This document shows, piece after piece, positions 10,248 to 21,230 of a DNA stretch of 64,000 nt; position 1 is the stretch's first letter; each line of letters opens with the position of its first letter. Source of the stretch: Brachyhypopomus gauderio (taxonomy: Eukaryota > Chordata > Actinopteri > Gymnotiformes > Hypopomidae); the NCBI RefSeq assembly GCF_052324685.1, contig NC_135222.1, forward strand, positions 15,532,373 to 15,596,372, in the 5' to 3' direction. The notes under the pieces are model-generated. The model was not told the DNA's origin and made no database searches. It saw nothing but the letters and a program-made list of their open reading frames with translations. The position numbers were made by a program, and so were the translations under genes.

Positions 10248-10411
10248 CTCTCCTCAGCGTTTGTGTCCGCCTTCTCGCTCCGTAGCGCGAGCTACGTTAC
10301 AATAATGTGATCTATGTTTAAAAGCAATTGGGATTTTACTTTTGTATTAGCAATTGTTTGATAATATACTTATTTTCGCATATATAGGCCTATAACAATG
10401 AACACATTATA

Positions 10412-10529
10412 CTGTAACGTTCTGCGCGTTGCAGAGCTAGGAGGCGGACACAAATGCTGAGGAGATCGAGATTTATTAAGGGAAATTCCAAACTTGGAGT
10501 AGAACAGAATAGCGCGGGTCAAATCATTA
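10412..10529 (-). repeat. Inverted partial copy of the 3117-10301 solo LTR
   Basis: The sequence TGTAACG...GGCGGACACAAATGCTGAGGAG, followed by a TTTATT-like stretch, is the reverse complement of the end of the solo LTR (10250-10301 joined to about 5298-5323), with scattered differences. It is truncated at 10529, where the older sushi LTR begins. Confidence 0.65.
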
Positions 10530-10722
10530 TAGTCCTTGTGTACCTCCTTGATTCTGCACTCCCATTATAACCCTGGACCGTCCCGACCACCCTAAGAAAA
10601 AGTTATCGCTACTTATCTTGGTGCTAGTGATTCATGTGTCATTTTCTGTACTCGTGATTAACTTAAATAAATGCAGTTTACTTCCACAGTTGGATGCCTC
10701 TCTATCTGGTCAATACGTTACA
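10530..10722 (+). repeat. Truncated 5' LTR of the older sushi copy
   Basis: It matches the last half of the sushi LTR (TGTACCTCC...CAATACGTTACA), including an AATAAA-like signal. The upstream half is missing. Confidence 0.8.
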
Positions 10723-10740
10723 GAAATACTTCGCGTTTAC

Positions 10741-11968
10741 ATGGATCCAGCAGAAGTTACCATTACGACGCTCACCGAGACAGTCCACCAACTCGTGAAG
10801 ATCATATAGGATCAAGGGGTCATCATCGCTGCACTCCAGGAAGATGTTCGTCTGGTTACCACCAGAGGCGGTCTTTACATAGAGGCATTGCTAGGCAATT
10901 GCCTTGGGCCCCTCCAACTGCAGCACACTGTACGGACCCCCTGACGAGCTAACTTATTTCTCGCATATTAATGTTGATGGGCCCCCTAGCTAAATTCGCC
11001 TTGAGCCCCCAAATTGCTAAGTCCGCCACTGGTTACCACTACAGCCTCTACAACTGTGAGCGTTCCCGTAGCAGACTGGTGTAGCAGGTACTTGGGGCAC
11101 AGCTTTGTGGGACTACAACGACCCAGCTCTCCAGTCTGAGAATCAGTTCAACACGTTGTTCAGAGCTGTCTTCGATCATCCCGCCGAGGGTTGTGACGTG
11201 GGAGACCAACTTTACGAAATCCAACAAGGACAACGAAGTGCAGCCGACTATGCGAGGAAGTTCCGTACGTTGGCTGCAGGGAGTGGTTGGAGTGACTCGG
11301 CCTTGAAAACGGTATTCTGCTGCAGTCTGAAGACAGACATACAGGTCGAACTCACCTGTAGGAGTGATACTGTCACGTTAACAGAGTTTATCAAAGCTGC
11401 TACAAATGTTGATAAGTTGTTGAGAACCTTACCGTTCTGATATTGTTGACGTCTTCCTCACTACGTCGTGTGAACCACCTTCCCATGTGTGTGATACAAG
11501 TCTTCATACAATTGATGAATCCATGCAGTTGGGCATATCCCCACTTATGTGTCAACCCTTACTGGCTATTCAGAAATATAATCAAGTTAGCCTACCAATA
11601 CAAATATCCTGGGGAGGTATAGATGCTGACCTGTCAGCTTTAGTTGACTCAGGAGCAGCAGGCAATTTCATAGATCGGGACCTAGCCTACCACCTACACC
11701 TCCCCACCTTACCGGTGGATCCTCCTTTGAAGGTGAATTCACTAAACGGACAACCTATAGGTGAGGGTGTGATAACACTTCGTACCTGCCCTATAGAGCT
11801 ATGAGTAGGTCTGTTCCACAGCGAAATGCGGGATTTTTCCTCATACCCACACCCCAAGATCCCGTCATACTCAGCTTTCCATGGCTGTCTACACACGACC
11901 TGGAAATCTCCTGGAAGAGACAAGAGCTCACGGTAGAAAACCAGCTGCCTCAGTAAATGTATGCACTA
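10741..11968 (+). pseudogene. Gag and protease remains of the older sushi copy
   Basis: The frame starts MDPAEVT and stops after about 22 codons. After the 169-bp hAT insertion, gag resumes (SENQFNTLFRAVFDHPAEG), and protease follows with LVDSGAAGNFIDRD. Several stops and frame breaks are present. As in the young copy, the gag-protease junction goes from an ESMQLG motif straight toward protease, with no CCHC knuckle. Confidence 0.85.
10863..11031. mobile_element. hAT-type MITE, 169 bp
   Basis: The ends CAGAGGCGG and CCGCCACTG are flanked by the exact 8-bp duplication GTTACCAC (10855-10862 and 11032-11039). The right half resembles CAGTGGCGGACTTAGC-type ends. It is inserted in the gag of the older sushi copy and has no coding capacity. 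Confidence 0.88.
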
Positions 11969-13756
11969 GGGGTGTATTCAACTAAGGATTTTCATAGTCG
12001 AATCTGATTTGTCAGCTTTTCCCTTTATTCGACTAATTGTCGAATTGGGTTTATTTATTTATATTTTTTTAGAGCACCTTAAACGGGATCTCGTTCTCAT
12101 TCAGGACTTTTTTCCTCTTCAAAGTAAAAACCTAAAACACTCAGATAAATGAATAAACACGGTAGGTTGGCTTTATTCAGCTTTTATTTATTTACTTATT
12201 TATTTTTTAATGAAACGTTAGAGAACATTAACCGTCAGTGCGCATATCGAACTGTCAGACAGGCACTGTGCAACAAATACACAACAGCAAAAAAATACAA
12301 GGAAAGGTTCAAGTAACGGGGTTTAAAAGCAAACAACAACAGAAAATGTTTATATACTTGCCGAGACGCACCGCGACGAGACGAGACGACACGACACGAC
12401 TGAAACGACAAACGTTTTTTTCGCCTTACTGTGCGTTCACACCGAAAGTGACGAGAGCGACATGGCGACCGGAAGTCATTCATTTTCAATGAGAGTGAGC
12501 GACGCGACGCGGCGCGACGCGAAGTGAGCGATTCGAGCGCGAACAAGTTGAGCTTGGCTCAACTTTATGCAAATGAGCAGTGACGCGCGGCGGCGACTAC
12601 CAATCAGAAAGTATGTTTGCACCCTCCTCCGAAACCGCACCTCTGACTTTGGTTCCTACTGATTATTTGTTCCGATTGCAAAATGGAGGAGAGATTAATA
12701 GTGGCTGTCTCTGGATGTCCCGCACTTTACGATGTTTATTTTTGGAGGGAATACTGTTCATTTGTTAAAAAACATCTGCAATAAATTAGCGTATACCCTA
12801 TTATTGGTTATGATTTTTAAAATTCCTGTTTGATCTTCGGGTCTGGGGTAAAAAGTAAAAAAAAATACATAAACATTTTAGGTTTATATACTATATGTGT
12901 TTTATACACACACTATGTTTTATACACGCACTCCTTTATAATCGTGTGTCCTGTAATCAATAGATTAAAATAAATACTGCGTCCTGCTTTAAAAACGTGA
13001 TTTGCATATCTGTCACGTGCTGCATGCAGGCGTGATGTTGGACATGCCCCACGCGACGCGATGCTGGCGACTCGGCGACGGAGAGCGATTTTATCGCTTT
13101 CGGTGTGAACACACAGTTACGCGTTTTAAATGGTATGCCATGTTGGTTGTTGTCGTGCGAAATGAAAGACGTTGATGACATAACTTGCACTTTACTTTGT
13201 TTGATTCATCTTTGTTTTTCAAAATACTTTTGAAGTTTTTTAGTAGCCGTTATAATCTCGGCAGATGCTACGTGTATTCTGTTGCGTGTTCAGCTCCGCT
13301 CATTTGGATTGTACAACTGCAGGTTGTGATTTGTTAATGTGTAGTAAGGAAGATGCCTATTGTTAATGCGCAAACATCATTTCAAAATATTTATTAACAG
13401 AAATTAGGATTATTTTATTTGACAAAAGGCTATACATAACGAAAACAAAGACATTTCATGTAACAACTAATGCTTAGCTGCATCCTTGGGCACCCACATG
13501 CAGTTAGAATGGTACGTCGACTAGGGGGTATAGTCGACTATAGTCGAATCAGTAGTGTTGCCACCTGTCCCGGTTTTCCCGGGACTGTCCCGGTTTTCAC
13601 GTGCCTGTCCCGGTTTTTCTTCTTTTTAATATTCGGTTCCGGCAAACCAAGATTCAGACTGTTTCTGGACACTTTAAATCTGTTATTTTTTTTCTCGCTG
13701 TGTCCATCTTAAACCACTCCGGTAACATTTTACGTTCGCAGCTCTGCAGAAGTGGT
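11969..13756. mobile_element. Composite insertion between protease and RT of the older sushi copy
   Basis: Sushi homology stops near 11968 and resumes at about 13757. In between, repeated CATAGTCGAATC-type motifs lie near both ends (about 11990 and 13535), consistent with a DNA transposon. It contains a separate Harbinger-like MITE. A stretch rich in CCTGTCCCGGTTTT repeats is at about 13560-13620. I could not define its termini. Part of pol (about 250 bp) appears deleted here. Confidence 0.45.
12429..13116. mobile_element. Harbinger-like MITE with TTA duplication
   Basis: The ends CTGTGCGTTCACACCGAAAG and CTTTCGGTGTGAACACACAG form a 20-bp inverted repeat with one mismatch. They are flanked by TTA on both sides (12426-12428 and 13117-13119). 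A 3-bp TTA duplication fits PIF/Harbinger or ISL2EU. The 688-bp interior is rich in GCGACG motifs at both ends and has no clear coding frame. Confidence 0.75.
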
Positions 13757-14722
13757 TTATTCAACATTCCACTTCTCTGGTTGCGGCTAGCTTCTTCTTT
13801 GTTGAAAAGAAAGATGTGGGGATTGCGCCCTTGAATTGATTATCGTGCCCTTAACGCAGTCACATCTAAGAATGCTTACCCTCTCCCCTTTATCACTGCC
13901 TCACAAGAATGCCTTATGGGGGCTAACATGTTCACCAAGCTAGACTTACGGAGCACTTACAACCTGATCCGTATAAGAGAGGGCGATGAGTGCAAGACTG
14001 CCTTTGTTACCGCCAGAAGGCACTATGAGTATCTGGTAATGCTATATGGACCGACAAACAGCCCCTCCGTGTTTCAAGCGTTCATGGATGAAGTCTTCCG
14101 TGACATGATTGATAACTTAGACGAGGCTTTGCGCAATGATCCTAGTCCAGAGGAATGCCCTGAGGATAAGCAATACGTACCCGTATCCCTCCGGGGACGT
14201 ATCCTCCAACTCACCCATGACACAGCAGGCACGGGCCACCCAGGTATCACACGCACGCGACACCTAATTTCACAGCGTTACTGGTGGCCGTCCTGGGAGG
14301 ATGATATTCGTGATTATGTGCTAGCATGTTCCGTTCCCAATCTCGTACTCTTCCAGCAGGAAAACTCCTTCTTTTACCCATTCCTCTCCGACCATGGACA
14401 CACCTCGCGATTGACTTCGTCACAGATCTGCCCACATCAGGAGTTAATACTGTGATCATGGTAATCGTGGACCGTTTCTCAAAGATGTGCCATCTAATTC
14501 CTCACCCCAAGCTACCTACAGCCATGGAAACGGCTCTTGATCTGTTTAATTATGTGTTCCGTATCTATGGCTTACCTGAAGATATAGTCTCTGATAGAGG
14601 GACGCAGTTTACATCTCAGGTTTGGAGACAGTTTTGCAAACTTCTCGGTATTACAGTTAGTCTGACTTTGGGTTACCACCCCCAATCCAATGAAGAAGTG
14701 GAACGCTACAACCAAGAATTAG
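13757..14722 (+). pseudogene. RT and integrase remains of the older sushi copy, internally deleted
   Basis: RT homology covers VAASFFVEKK through FRDMID. The frame then jumps, in phase, to LDEALRNDP, the start of the integrase segment. About 0.9 kb holding the YIDD motif, RNase H and the linker is missing. The integrase zinc region and the start of the DDE core follow with frameshifts. The segment stops at the piggyBac insertion after NQELA. Confidence 0.85.
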
Positions 14723-14863
14723 CCCTCTACTGCATGGTGTTGCTTCAGGGTAACAAACCGTTTTCCTCTTAATATCACATGCATAAAAGAACAGAGCCCA
14801 ATCAAAAATGTCTTTATGAAAAGGGAGGGCTTAATTGCAACCAGTCATTGACTTATATTTGGT

Positions 14864-15001
14864 CACCACAAATATGGCCACCACACAAGCCTCATGTCCA
14901 GGAAAAGTGTTTGAACAGGAAAACTGTTAAAACTTTTATGGGTGTTTTTTTCAAACACTTTTCCTGGACATGAGGCTTGTGTGGCGGCCATATTTGTGGT
15001 G
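14864..15001. repeat. Foldback, 51-bp arms with 36-nt loop
   Basis: The arm at 14864-14914 (CACCACAAATATGGCC...) is the near-exact inverse of 14951-15001 (...GGCCATATTTGTGGTG). It lies inside the piggyBac relic. I see no clear target duplication, so it may be a foldback insertion or an internal rearrangement. Confidence 0.85.
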
Positions 15002-15366
15002 TTAGAAAATTGGTAATAAAAAGCAAAAAAAAAAAAAAATGAAAAAAATATGTTCATAATCTGAGGTAAGTTCTGATGACATGTTTGTCAGTGTATAATG
15101 TTTTTAGCAACAACATATATTGTAAATTGATAAAATAGGTATGTTGCTTCAAAGCAACAACATGCAACAACGGAACATATGAAAATCTACAGCACTGGAA
15201 CAGGATGCATTTTTATGGAGGATGGAGAAATGAAGAAGAAAGGAACAGATACCTTTGAAGAAAGAAACAAAATGATGGTGTCTATCTGAGACACCATCTC
15301 ATTGTACGTCATTGCACTTTTTCACACAAAAATAAAGTCCAAGAAGACGTACTGACGTTTTTCCAT

Positions 15367-15750
15367 ATGATGGATGTCATAGGGTGGAGCATGGCTGCTC
15401 TACTGAAGAGACTGTACACTGGGTTTGGCCTCCCAAATAAAGAGCAACTATGCTTATTAGATATCAAAACAGTGGTGGCAAACTTTCTCTGCAAACAAGA
15501 AAACGTCTACAGCAAGACGGGAAGACCTTCACTGTGTCAAGGCGGCATTGAAGATAAACTGAGAAACGGTCTGATTGCCCCATACCAACAGCCCCTGTCT
15601 GTCTAGAGAACACAGTCCATTGGCCTGTTTATTATAAAACAGCGGCACATGCAAGTTCCCTGGATGCAAGGGCATAAATAAGGTTCAGTGGTGTGGAGTG
15701 TTTCTGTGTTTCACGGCCAACAAAAAATCCTTTTTTTCCCTTTCATACAC
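15367..15750 (+). pseudogene. piggyBac (PGBD-like) transposase C-terminal remains
   Basis: A frame at 15367-15606 holds LLDIKTVVANFLCKQ and SKTGRPSLC. After a stop, a second stretch near 15650-15740 reads CKFPGCKG, then QWCGVFLCFT, matching the Cys-rich C-terminal domain of piggyBac transposases (C..PGC...C...LCF). The catalytic DDD region is absent. The frame is broken and the gene is dead. Confidence 0.6.
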
Positions 15751-16265
15751 AGTAAGGTTCTACAGTCAGAATTTTACTGACACCAGCTGATGATATTGGA
15801 TTGCACTTTATGTTGTTCATAAGCTGTTTAAAATTGTATCAACTGCAGAATTAAAAGTGTTTTGCAGTATTCAAAAGTTTGTTATATACTATATGAATTG
15901 AATTGCAAAATGTATGTAATGTTTTTATATCGTTCCTTTGTTGCACAGTGTTGCTTCTAGGTAACATACCTATACTAAAAATAAAATAAATTACTTGGTT
16001 ATGGGGTTATACCTGATTATACCTGGTTCATGCATTATCACTTTTAATAATCAATACAAACATGATGTTTTCATAAAAAAGTAAAATTTCTAATTATTAC
16101 CATTGTTGCACATTGTTGCCTCAAAGCAACATACCCCAAAGTACCCCCCTCAAAAAAAATAATCACCAAAAAGTTTTTGAATATGTTATAGTGGACCATA
16201 ATAAGTTTATAAGAGTGACCAAATATTTTTCTAATCAAAGATTTCATAATGCATGCAGTAGAGGG

Positions 16266-16429
16266 TTAGCAAGGTTTCTACGACAGTATTGCGTCTCCCA
16301 ACACGACTGGCACAAATACCTTCCATGGGCGGAATATGCCCGGAATGCCATAGTACATTCTGCTACTAAACTCAGACCCTTTCAAAGTGTTTATGGTTAC
16401 CAACCTGCATTTTCTCCCTGGGACAAGAC
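16266..16429 (+). pseudogene. Integrase fragment of the older sushi copy
   Basis: It continues the integrase after the piggyBac relic ([20 protein letters not shown]... to SPWDKT), then is cut by the hAT element at 16430. Confidence 0.85.
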
Positions 16430-17356
16430 CAGACCCGTTGACAGTCTTGCTGGGGCCCGGGACAAGAAAGTTTCATGTCCCGGCTTACGTAATTTGAATT
16501 TCCTCTGTAGCAGACAATCCTTGTGTTAGGTCAATAGTATATAATATAGCCACACATCAAAGCTATTTCTGACAGCTCACTGGTTTATACTTGACGCGGC
16601 GCAGGGTCCGCGTGGCGAGAATGACGTAATCGCAGTGGCATCGCCCGTGCGCGAGGGCCTCATGCGCTGTCACACTTTAAAGGTCCATTTCTATATTTCC
16701 CAGAACGTTAAACTTAATTAAGTTAAATATATAATACATAAACTCGAAATAATTTGCTTTTAATCACATTATTTAATGGATGTGTATTTTCAAAACGCCC
16801 AATCTTAACTGCTTCACGTTCTCTCATGTTTCGTCCTGGAATTACAAGAGGCTCGTATTTGTTAACATAATACAAGAGAACTGTTCAGTCAGACAGCTAT
16901 TTGTTGTGAAATGAAGTAGTTACAATTTCAAGCATTTTCAAGTACTTTAGCCTAAATTCCAGCACTTTTCAAACCTGGAACAATATGCAACATTAAAATT
17001 TGTCAGGTAAATGTTTTTCCTTTCTTTTCTGCGTTCCAGATTTCTGTATTTTCTTTAACTATCCACCACTGTATTTCCCGCTGTTGGGCGAGTACCAGCC
17101 GGTTACGGTCGGTGCTGGATCAAACAATTTTTTAGTGGGAGGCGGGGGTGTATGCACTTAATGGAAAATATGCAGATAGGTAAAAAACATATATTTTAGC
17201 CATTGAGCTTATTCTGAGGACAGAATTTTATATTAATGAAATTCAAGATTATTTAAAATTATAGACTTTAAATAAAAAATCAATTGCTGGGCTCTTTGAT
17301 GGGCCCCCCTGGCCCTGGACAACAGACCCGGTTGTCCCCCCCTGTCGACGGGGCTG
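16430..17356. mobile_element. hAT element, 927 bp
   Basis: The ends CAGACCCGTTGACAG and CTGTCGACGGGGCTG are imperfect inverted repeats, flanked by the exact 8-bp duplication GACAAGAC (16422-16429 and 17357-17364). It splits WDKT of the sushi integrase. The interior (TTTAAAGGTCCATTTC...CCCTGGACAACAGACCCGG) recurs at about 33.3-33.98 kb. There is no transposase, so it is non-autonomous. Confidence 0.88.
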
Positions 17357-17364
17357 GACAAGAC

Positions 17365-17935
17365 ACCAGCTGACGTTTCGGCCCTGGTCGAGTGGCTAAA
17401 CTGCAGTGGCTAAAGAGCACCTGGGAGATGGCACATGTACATTTACGTCACGCCCTGCATACAAGCCGGCTCAAGGTGGACCACCGTCGTCTTCCTGCTT
17501 TGATTTATTACCCGGGACAGAGGGTATGGCTATCAACCCAAAACCTAAACCTGAAACACCGAAGCAAAAAACTTATAGCCCGCGACATATTGGACCATTT
17601 AAAGTACTCAGCAGAGTCAACGCAGTCACATATAAACTCCTTTTACCTTCACACTACCGCATTAACCCTATATTCCATGTCTCGCTCCTGAAGCGGGTTC
17701 ACTACAGTCCGTTCACCACTCCCCCCGTGCCTATCAGCCCTCCGGACCCTCTGGACATCGACGGTTGACCTGCTTTTAGAGTCCAGGAGCTGTTGGAATC
17801 CTGACGCCAGCAAGGAGGTCTCCAGTACCTGGTTGACTGTGAAGGATATGGCCCAGAGGAACGAGCTTGTATTCCGGCGAGGGATGTTCTCTGCCCCTCT
17901 ATGATTGTGGATAGACACTCCTTTGAGGCGGGTAC
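17365..17935 (+). pseudogene. Integrase C-terminus and chromodomain remains
   Basis: It covers [15 protein letters not shown] through [20 protein letters not shown] and a decayed chromodomain ([20 protein letters not shown]). Several in-frame stops and shifts are present. It is followed by a degenerate polypurine tract and the 3' LTR. Confidence 0.85.
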
Positions 17936-18332
17936 TGTAAGGAATGCCACCTGATCTGTCCCTACCACCCTCACCTGCCACTAATCACCATGCCCCTTTT
18001 TTGTCATACTTATACACCTTCCCACCACTTCCTAGTCTTGAAGTATTGCCGTTTCTATGCAGCATACCGAGCATTTCCATTGCCTTTTTGATCTCCCGTG
18101 TTCTGACCCTTGCTCACTCCCCAGACCTTGTCTCCTGCCTAGCCCTTCTGTACCTCCTGGATTCTGCTCTCCCGTTATGACCCTGGACTGTCCCGACCAC
18201 CCCAAGAAAACGCTATCACTATTACTCCTAGTGCTAGTGATTCATGTGCCGTTTTCTGTACTCATGATTCATTTAAATAAAAGCGGTATACTTCCGCAGT
18301 TGGATCCCTCTCTGTCTGGTCAATACGTTACA
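17936..18332 (+). repeat. 3' LTR of the older sushi copy
   Basis: 397 bp, TGTAAGGAATGCC...CAATACGTTACA, diverged from the young LTR. TGAAGTATTGCC at about 18039 is kept at the presumed RNA start. Confidence 0.88.
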
Positions 18333-20401
18333 GGGCAATAGAATTCTTACAAGCTACAGATGACAAGACCTATGATGGCTTAACGATGGTGTGATGATGT
18401 AGGTATACACATCACCAAGGGGGGTTATAATATATGAATGTGTTGTGTTTGTAATTGCATGTGACTGGTTTGTGCCCAGTAGGCCAAAAGAGTAAGGAGC
18501 TCAGGATCCAGGCTTTTACTTACCTGGGCTGGTGTAACCTACAGAAGAGGAGGGATGTACATAAAATGAACATAACCGAAATCATGTATGTATGTGCACA
18601 CGTAAAATGAGAATGAGATACTGAGAGAAGTCATAAAATGCCATGAAGAAACCAGAGATGTTTAGCTAAATATGTATTGATTGTAATTGAAATGTTTTGT
18701 GTTCATTGTCCAGGTATTACCCAGGAGGTGAATGGAATATTCTTGGAGGGGGGGACCAAATATAACATGGGGCAACTAACCTAAAAGGGAACCCTTCCTT
18801 TGTTACTGGCCCGGGGAGAGCAGAATAAAGTACGGCTATGTGAGATCCAAGTGACTTTGTAGTCAGTGACGATACTCTGAGTTTGTTCAATACTATTTTT
18901 TCATCTAGTGTGTGCTTTGTATATAGGTAAATAGCTGTGTGTGTTGTATAAATAAAGGTGAAAAGGAAATCAAGCAACTCTTGTTCAAAAAACTTTTTCC
19001 TGGCCACAAGACCCCTCTACCCATAGAGTGTGACTCTCCACTTCTGCACACTTTTTTTGGGTCCCGCTTGATCACAAATGGTTTAGAACTGATCCTTGCA
19101 GATGAGATATTTATCATAATTCTGGAAGCAGCTCTTCATTAAAAACATTGTGAGTAGTTAATTGCTGATCTAATGGTTAGTGGAGCGTATGTTAGACAAT
19201 AACCAGGCACGTCATTAGAAATGCTTACCTTGTGTCCACCCTGAGGACATTTTATTATGCATTTTATAATCTGATAGCAAGCACAGTTAATCATAGCTCT
19301 AACCCATTCACCATTGCATAGTTTCTGACCATACAACCACTGCTGACCTGATATTATTTGGATGTATGAAAATAATTTTATGTAAATTCCTTCTACACAA
19401 GAACACAGTAATAGTATACTTGAGTATACCTCCTTACTCAGCCACAGTAATAGTATACCTGAGTATACCATAACTTAGCCACAGTAATATAAGCTGTCAC
19501 AGTAACAGTGCAAACACTGCTGTATGATATCTAGACCTAAATGTGATAGCACAGAAATGATACAATAACTATTTGAATGTGCATGTTTAACAATGTGTGG
19601 TGTTTGTGTTTTTGTTATTCATCCGGGTCTCGCTGGCCCACAACATTACTTTTTTTAATTATACAGTGATTATAAAATAAAACAACAAGGTTGATATTTC
19701 CTATTTACCTTTGGTAGATCAAATTTGTCATTAAAATGCTGGTCGTTTTTGTCACCAGGCAACCGGCCTGAGGGACCCACCCACTCTCTCTCACACACTC
19801 TCTCACACACTCGTCCTGTGCCATCTCAATACTCTTGTTTCTTGTGCTGCTGCGGCTCTTGTCCCAAGCATGTCTACACTGCCAGAAAACCTTCACGGTT
19901 GTGCATGTGCCTTTGGCCTTCAATGGAGAATGAAGAGCCCTCTTGTCTCACTCCCAGCTGCCAATAGATTGTTTTGTGATAGAGTGATTGTTGCTTTTAA
20001 GAAATATAAATGAATCAAGGTTATTATTGCTGATGTTTATTGCTTTGAAATAAACAAACTGGAACAATTTTACAAAATAGTATTTGATAACTGTGGCAGA
20101 GCAGGCACCAAGTAGAAGTACAGGAGGGCATTGATTTCAAAACTAAGGAGGCACCTGCAAAATGGGGAAAGCTACATAGACACTAGACAAAAGCACTGAC
20201 CTTAGAATCCAAGAAACAAACACGTGAATCTAGAAAAACCAGGAACCTGGCATGACAAGACGTTCATGCGTGAACACAACATAATATGAATCTGAAAATC
20301 ACTTGAAATACACAGCATCAGGCTGAATTTAAAGAATTTTACTAACACCCTCTCTCTTTTTCCCTCCCTCCTTCTGAGGCAGAAAGTTTCTAGATGTTGA
20401 G

Positions 20402-20403
<2 letters not shown>
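18333..20403. other. Intergenic region, no gene recognised
   Basis: No exon or transposon terminus could be defined. A short CACACTCTCTCACACACTC stretch lies near 19790 and duplicated GTAATAGTATACYTGAGTATACC units lie near 19410-19470. Open frames are short and unconserved. Confidence 0.5.

Positions 20404-20444
<41 letters not shown>
20404..20444. repeat. (GT)n microsatellite
   Basis: Pure GT tract about 0.8 kb upstream of the Mx start codon. Confidence 0.9.
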
Positions 20445-20445
<1 letters not shown>

Positions 20446-20819
20446 TCATCAGTACCCAAGGACACTTGCAATCAACAAACCGTACAATGCTTTTACATCC
20501 AGTCAACATTCCAGTGAAATTACACATAGCGTACTCTCAACCAGAAACCTTATTTTACTACATTTACATTTACATTTACGGCATTTACTACATTGTGTTT
20601 TTGGACATGTTTTTTGTAGCTTCTATGTTTGTTATTATAATGTATTCTGGATTTGTTTCAATGATTGATCCAATTTGAGGGATTTGCCCTGAGCGTATGC
20701 GCTGGAGCACTAGATTAAATGTTTTCTTTTCTTTTACATGTTATTTACAGCCAAGGCCAATGAGTCCGAGGCTGAAAAATCTATTAATTGCATTAATTAC
20801 GTTTATTATACGCAATAGT

Positions 20820-20962
20820 CAGGGGCGCAAATGGCACTGGGGACGGGGGGGGGGACATGTCCCTTCCAGATTTATATTGACCCCATCCGAAATCTACAAG
20901 CATAAACGTATATATTGTACAGCTTGGTCCCCCTCACTTCAGAATTTCCATCTGCGCCGATG
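20820..20962. mobile_element. hAT-type MITE, 143 bp, upstream of Mx
   Basis: The ends CAGGGGCGCAAATGG and CCATCTGCGCCGATG are flanked by the exact 8-bp duplication GCAATAGT (20812-20819 and 20963-20970). It ends 40 bp before the interferon-response-like motifs of Mx. Confidence 0.85.
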
Positions 20963-21002
20963 GCAATAGTTAATGCTAGCTCATACTTCGGTGGGGCTTA
21001 CC

Positions 21003-21046
21003 GAAAAACGAAACTTACTCTACGACCGAGTATAAGTTTCGTTTCC
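21003..21046 (+). promoter_or_regulatory. Inverted pair of ISRE-like motifs, probable Mx promoter
   Basis: GAAAAACGAAACT (21003-21015) and AGTTTCGTTTCC (21035-21046) are inverted relative to each other, about 190-230 bp before the Mx ATG. Both carry the GAAAC core bound by IRF factors. Spacing is not the canonical two bases (three in one, one in the other), so they are ISRE-like rather than perfect. Fish and mammalian Mx promoters are driven by ISREs (family knowledge). GTATAAG at 21030 could serve as a TATA box. The transcription start is not determined. Confidence 0.6.
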
Positions 21047-21230
21047 ACCGGCACTTGGGAGACTAGGCAGAGCAGAGCGCTCACCCAAGCATCATTTGCG
21101 TTTTGAAGCTTTACAGGGAAGCACGTCAAAGAGCAGTTACCAAAACCGTAGTTATCCATAAAACTGTGCTTGTTTTACATTGTAATATAATAATTAGACT
21201 ACTTATTACGAAAGGAATACAGTGAAGAAA

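Larger units (their letters stand above)
3117..10301 (+). mobile_element. Solo LTR (Ty3/gypsy type) interrupted by three insertions
   Basis: The outer boundaries read TGTCACG...ACGTTACA, a TG...CA LTR-like terminus pair. They are flanked by the 5-bp direct repeat ATAAT at 3112-3116 and 10302-10306. Removing the three nested insertions (3288-3448, 3517-5068, 5324-10247) and their target duplications leaves about 530 bp with no coding capacity. That is the size of a solo LTR left by LTR-LTR recombination. An inverted fragment of the same LTR lies at 10412-10529. The 5-bp duplication and TGT/ACA ends fit Ty3/gypsy elements; the assignment to that group is inferred. Confidence 0.75.
14723..16265 (+). 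mobile_element. piggyBac-like transposon relic
   Basis: Perfect 14-bp inverted ends CCCTCTACTGCATG (14723-14736) and CATGCAGTAGAGGG (16252-16265) are flanked by TTAG on both sides, a variant of the TTAA target of piggyBac. Removing it rejoins the integrase frame of the host retroelement. It contains a degenerate transposase C-terminus, four copies of a GTTGCTTCAAAGCAACA-like palindrome, and a separate foldback. At 1543 bp it is an internally deleted derivative. Confidence 0.8.
10530..18332 (+). mobile_element. Older, degraded sushi-type retrotransposon with nested insertions
   Basis: The left LTR is truncated (10530-10722). The primer site is at 10725-10734 and gag starts at 10741. Broken gag, protease, RT, integrase and chromodomain segments follow in order, and a 397-bp 3' LTR closes it at 17936-18332. 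It is clearly the same family as the young element but diverged. It is interrupted by a hAT MITE (10863-11031), a composite insertion (about 11969-13756), a piggyBac relic (14723-16265) and a hAT element (16430-17356). A large internal deletion joins RT to integrase near 14118. It is non-functional. Confidence 0.88.

Noticed and set aside
9978..10310. 110-codon frame in the 3' LTR
   Set aside because: It is the LTR copy of the leader of the upstream frame and not a gene.
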